Below are positions 62,644-64,000 of a stretch of 64,000 nt of DNA, piece by piece. Source of the stretch: Ignavibacteria bacterium (GTDB taxonomy: Bacteria; Bacteroidota; Ignavibacteria; UBA10030); the NCBI GenBank assembly GCA_016873805.1, contig VGVZ01000003.1, positions 1 through 64,000 of the forward strand. Reading direction: 5' to 3'. How positions within the stretch are numbered: the first letter of the stretch is position 1; the number at the start of each line of letters is the position of its first letter. The translations under genes and the position numbers were made by a program. A model generated the notes under the pieces. The model saw only the letters and a list, made by a program, of their open reading frames with translations. It had not been told where the DNA came from and ran no database searches.

Positions 62644-64000
62644 ATGAAGACGCGCAAGAAGATAGCGAAGATTGATGCACTCGAATCAGGGATTTCCTCG
62701 CTGGGGAGAATGGTCGCCTCAGCCGGGCTGTCTCCTCAGACCGTTCTCGCCGGCTATCAAGCCGATCTGAAAAACACGCCCGATCCTTCACGGGCTCTAA
62801 CAAACTTCCTCAGGTACCTTGAATCGGGATTTTCCTCAAAGCTCCTCCGAGATTTTTCGGACCAGCGATTCCTCCAACAAATCATTCTGGAGCTGTTTGC
62901 GCAATCCCAATATCTCGCCGACATTATGATCCGCGATCCTGAGCTCTTTGCCTGGCTGACGCTCGGAGGTGCGCTCAAGCAAGCCCGCGGCCGGGAAGAT
63001 CTCCTGAGAGAAGCCCGCGCGGTGATGGAACCGTTTGGGCGGGTCGAAAAGCAGCTCGATGCCTTGAAGCGGTTTCACCGGCGGCAGATTCTCCGTCTCG
63101 GGGCACGGGAAATCTTGAAGGAAGCTGATATCGATGCCATCACCGCCGAGCTTTCATCCCTTGCCGAAGCCGTGATCCAGGCCGTTTTGGAACTGAGCGA
63201 CGCGGGACTTCGTGCAGCAACCGGCTACGATGGTCCCAACACCCTCGCAGTCGTCGGACTCGGTAAATTGGGGGGGTGCGAGCTCAACTTCAGCTCGGAT
63301 GTTGATCTCATGTTTGTCTATGAAGGAGAGGGGGAATTCCACGCGCCCCAGGAACGCATTCACTCGCTCCATGAATACTATTCACGACTTTCAGAACTTC
63401 TTCTCCGGCGGATTACGGAGTCGACTCACGAGGGGCACCTCTATCGCGTCGACATGCGCCTTCGACCGGACGGCAACGTGGGTCCGATCGCGATGTCTCG
63501 TGTCTCGTACCGGCACTACTACGAAAGTCGTGGTGAGCTCTGGGAGCGTCAGATGCTGACGAAGGCCCGGGTCGTCGCGGGCAATCAGGAGACAGGCGAG
63601 AAGTTCCGCTCGGATATTCGGCCGTTTGTCTATCCGCGTACGCACCTTGAAGATCCGCGGCGGGTGATTTATGGAATCAAACGAAAGATCGAGCTGAAAG
63701 TCCAAGTGATCGAGAATGTGAAATTGGGAAGCGGCGGCATCAGGGACATCGAGTTTATCGTGCAGGCGCTTCAACTCTTGTACGGCGGTGTGCGTCCCGA
63801 ACTCGATTCGACGGGAACGCTGCAGACTCTTCAGCACGTCTGGAAGGCCGATCTGATCGGCGATGGGGATGTGAAAGATCTGTCCCAGGGTTATCAGTTT
63901 CTCAGGATGGTGGAACATCGTCTGCAACTGTTGATGGGAAGGCAGACGCATGCGTTGCCTCAATCGGTGGAGGAAATCTTCCTCCTTGCCAAACGACTCG
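62644..64000 (+). CDS. glnE: Glutamine synthetase adenylyltransferase, N-terminal part
   Basis: GlnE adds and removes AMP on glutamine synthetase. The frame runs from ATG 62644 to the right edge (452 codons), so this is the first half of a protein of about 950 residues. The N-terminal nucleotidyltransferase domain, which in E. coli removes AMP, is clear: GLGKLGGCELNFSSDVDLMF carries the metal-binding Asp pair (about 217-236), followed by YRVDMRLRPDGNVGP and KLGSGGIRDIEFIVQ. The first 200 residues are helical. The neighbour on the left is divergently transcribed. Confidence 0.93.
   Translation, partial: MKTRKKIAKIDALESGISSLGRMVASAGLSPQTVLAGYQADLKNTPDPSRALTNFLRYLESGFSSKLLRDFSDQRFLQQIILELFAQSQYLADIMIRDPELFAWLTLGGALKQARGREDLLREARAVMEPFGRVEKQLDALKRFHRRQILRLGAREILKEADIDAITAELSSLAEAVIQAVLELSDAGLRAATGYDGPNTLAVVGLGKLGGCELNFSSDVDLMFVYEGEGEFHAPQERIHSLHEYYSRLSELLLRRITESTHEGHLYRVDMRLRPDGNVGPIAMSRVSYRHYYESRGELWERQMLTKARVVAGNQETGEKFRSDIRPFVYPRTHLEDPRRVIYGIKRKIELKVQVIENVKLGSGGIRDIEFIVQALQLLYGGVRPELDSTGTLQTLQHVWKADLIGDGDVKDLSQGYQFLRMVEHRLQLLMGRQTHALPQSVEEIFLLAKRL

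Noticed and set aside
1-64000. tRNA, rRNA, riboswitch, prophage or toxin-antitoxin genes
   Set aside because: Looked for on both strands by eye; none was recognised. A covariance-model scan would be needed to exclude small RNAs.

Overview
The window reads as chromosomal DNA of a free-living Gram-negative bacterium of the Bacteroidota-Chlorobiota (FCB) assemblage, possibly an Ignavibacteria- or Kapabacteria-like lineage. Evidence is type IX secretion (T9SS) genes (a PorU-like C25 sortase, PorV, a DUF5103-type plug protein), proteins with T9SS-type C-terminal sorting domains, many small outer-membrane beta-barrels, and promoters of the form TTGnnn-N17-TAnnTTT(T)G. GC looks moderate (mid-50s % by eye). 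No rRNA, tRNA, CRISPR array, prophage or intact insertion sequence was recognised. Lineage below phylum level cannot be fixed by reading.

Layout. 1-3096 (-): N-terminal 1032 codons of a large secreted repeat protein that runs off the left edge. 3097-4177: gene-free, rich in palindromic repeats. 4178-14015 (-): a run of mostly tightly spaced genes: glgA, gmhB-like, a lipoprotein, a beta-barrel, a TPR protein, rpiB, glyA, tatC and a polyprenyl diphosphate synthase. 14016-14493 is a divergent promoter region. 14494-31131 (+): porU, porV, an M6-like protein whose HExxH is lost, a lipoprotein, a HEFTH/propeller/barrel protein, a DUF5683-like protein, uvrA and a small barrel. 31385-34547 (-): acetate-symporter-like module and a porin. 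35043-37040 (-): a barrel and rlmI. 37254-44266 (+): class I aldolase, HAD phosphatase, GT-C membrane protein, T9SS plug protein, Gfo/Idh/MocA oxidoreductase and CCA-adding enzyme. 44426-51302 (+): complete TolC/HlyD/MacB-like efflux operon with an embedded TPR protein and two different permeases, closed by a terminator. 51397-62467 (-): Rossmann protein of unknown role, a 43-residue P-loop fragment, thioredoxin-like lipoprotein, four-helix membrane protein, Tat-exported PLP enzyme, amidohydrolase, GNAT acetyltransferase, DoxX/MauE-like, rhodanese, DUF1573, and two tandem 3-hydroxyacyl-CoA dehydrogenase paralogues, one degenerate. 62644-64000 (+): 5' part of glnE.

How it fits together. Much of the window concerns the cell envelope: T9SS export and processing (porU, porV, plug), likely T9SS cargo (the M6-like protein with a sorting domain and, by inference, the repeat protein), lipoproteins, barrels, a tripartite ABC exporter, Tat translocation with a Tat-type substrate, and envelope thiol/sulfur chemistry. 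The most unusual items are the inactive-looking M6 homologue next to an active-looking HEFTH/propeller/barrel protein beside porU-porV, the paired dehydrogenase with a lost active site, the P-loop mini-ORF, and an interspersed palindromic repeat family.
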